Assembly: GCA_016219235.1 (NCBI GenBank)
Contig: JACRBO010000435.1
Span: 1-5,138, forward strand
DNA: 5,138 bases
From: Chloroflexota bacterium
GTDB taxonomy: Bacteria > Chloroflexota > Anaerolineae > Fen-1058
Reading direction: 5' to 3'
Below are positions 5,099-5,138 of the stretch, one piece after another (position 1 is the first letter of the stretch; every line of letters begins with the position of its first letter). The translations under genes and the position numbers were made by a program. The notes below the pieces were generated by a model that was not told the origin of the DNA, did no database searches, and was given only the letters and a program-made list of their open reading frames with translations.

Positions 5099-5138
5099 AA
5101 CTGATCTTCCTGGGTATTTCATGATCTCTTTGAAAGTC

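Noticed and set aside
4925..5138. Cobalamin riboswitch upstream of the ABC gene
   Set aside because: On the minus strand CCCGCCACT vaguely recalls part of the B12 box, but the conserved core with GGTGNAANTCC and the surrounding stems are not present in the visible 214 bp. It could still lie to the right of the window if transcription starts there.
5097..5138. End or start of a further gene at the right edge
   Set aside because: On the minus strand one frame closes with TGA at 5097-5099 after ...HEIPRKIS, another stays open into the heptamers, and on the plus strand ATG at 5121 opens MISLKV. None has enough length or a clear ribosome-binding site to choose among them.

Overview
The window is a cobalamin (B12) salvage and nucleotide-loop-assembly operon. 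All recognisable genes lie on the minus strand, so transcription runs from right to left. In that order they are: a FecE/BtuD-type ABC transporter ATPase, a PduO-type ATP:cob(I)alamin adenosyltransferase, a very short family I pyrophosphatase-like protein, CobT, CobS, a TIM-barrel protein that best fits the cobamide-remodelling hydrolase CbiR, and the first 49 codons of CobU, cut by the left edge. No corrin-ring synthesis gene is present, which suggests corrinoid scavenging and remodelling rather than de novo synthesis, at least from this locus.

The genes form one pathway. The ABC ATPase would energise uptake of a corrinoid. PduO attaches the 5'-deoxyadenosyl group. CbiR would open the nucleotide loop of a scavenged cobamide to give a cobinamide phosphate. 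CobU converts cobinamide or its phosphate to the GDP form, CobT makes the alpha-ribazole phosphate of the preferred lower base, and CobS joins the two. The pyrophosphatase-like protein could remove PPi (from CobU) or act on the triphosphate released by PduO; this is inference. Coupling is tight at three junctions: PduO/PPase-like overlap by ATGA, CbiR/CobU overlap by 16 nt, and the CobS start overlaps the stop of a possible 7-residue leader peptide.

The intergenic DNA is unusual. The 374 bp between cobT and cobS holds no gene, but carries direct repeats, an exact 50-bp duplication and a 135-nt imperfect palindrome, all of one dispersed family (motif close to TGTCATTCCGAG...GAGGAATCTCTG). Three other gaps (944-971, 4096-4160, 4926-4999) are filled with degenerate tandem heptamers that run up to or into the flanking start and stop codons. 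The rightmost ~130 bp has three short TGCA-N3-TGCA dyads and a 12-bp direct repeat but no gene I can name.

Organism: a GC-rich bacterium. The dispersed repeat together with degenerate heptamer spacers is what I would expect of a Chloroflexota genome (Anaerolineae or relatives), but this is an impression from repeat style and gene content, not a phylogenetic result.
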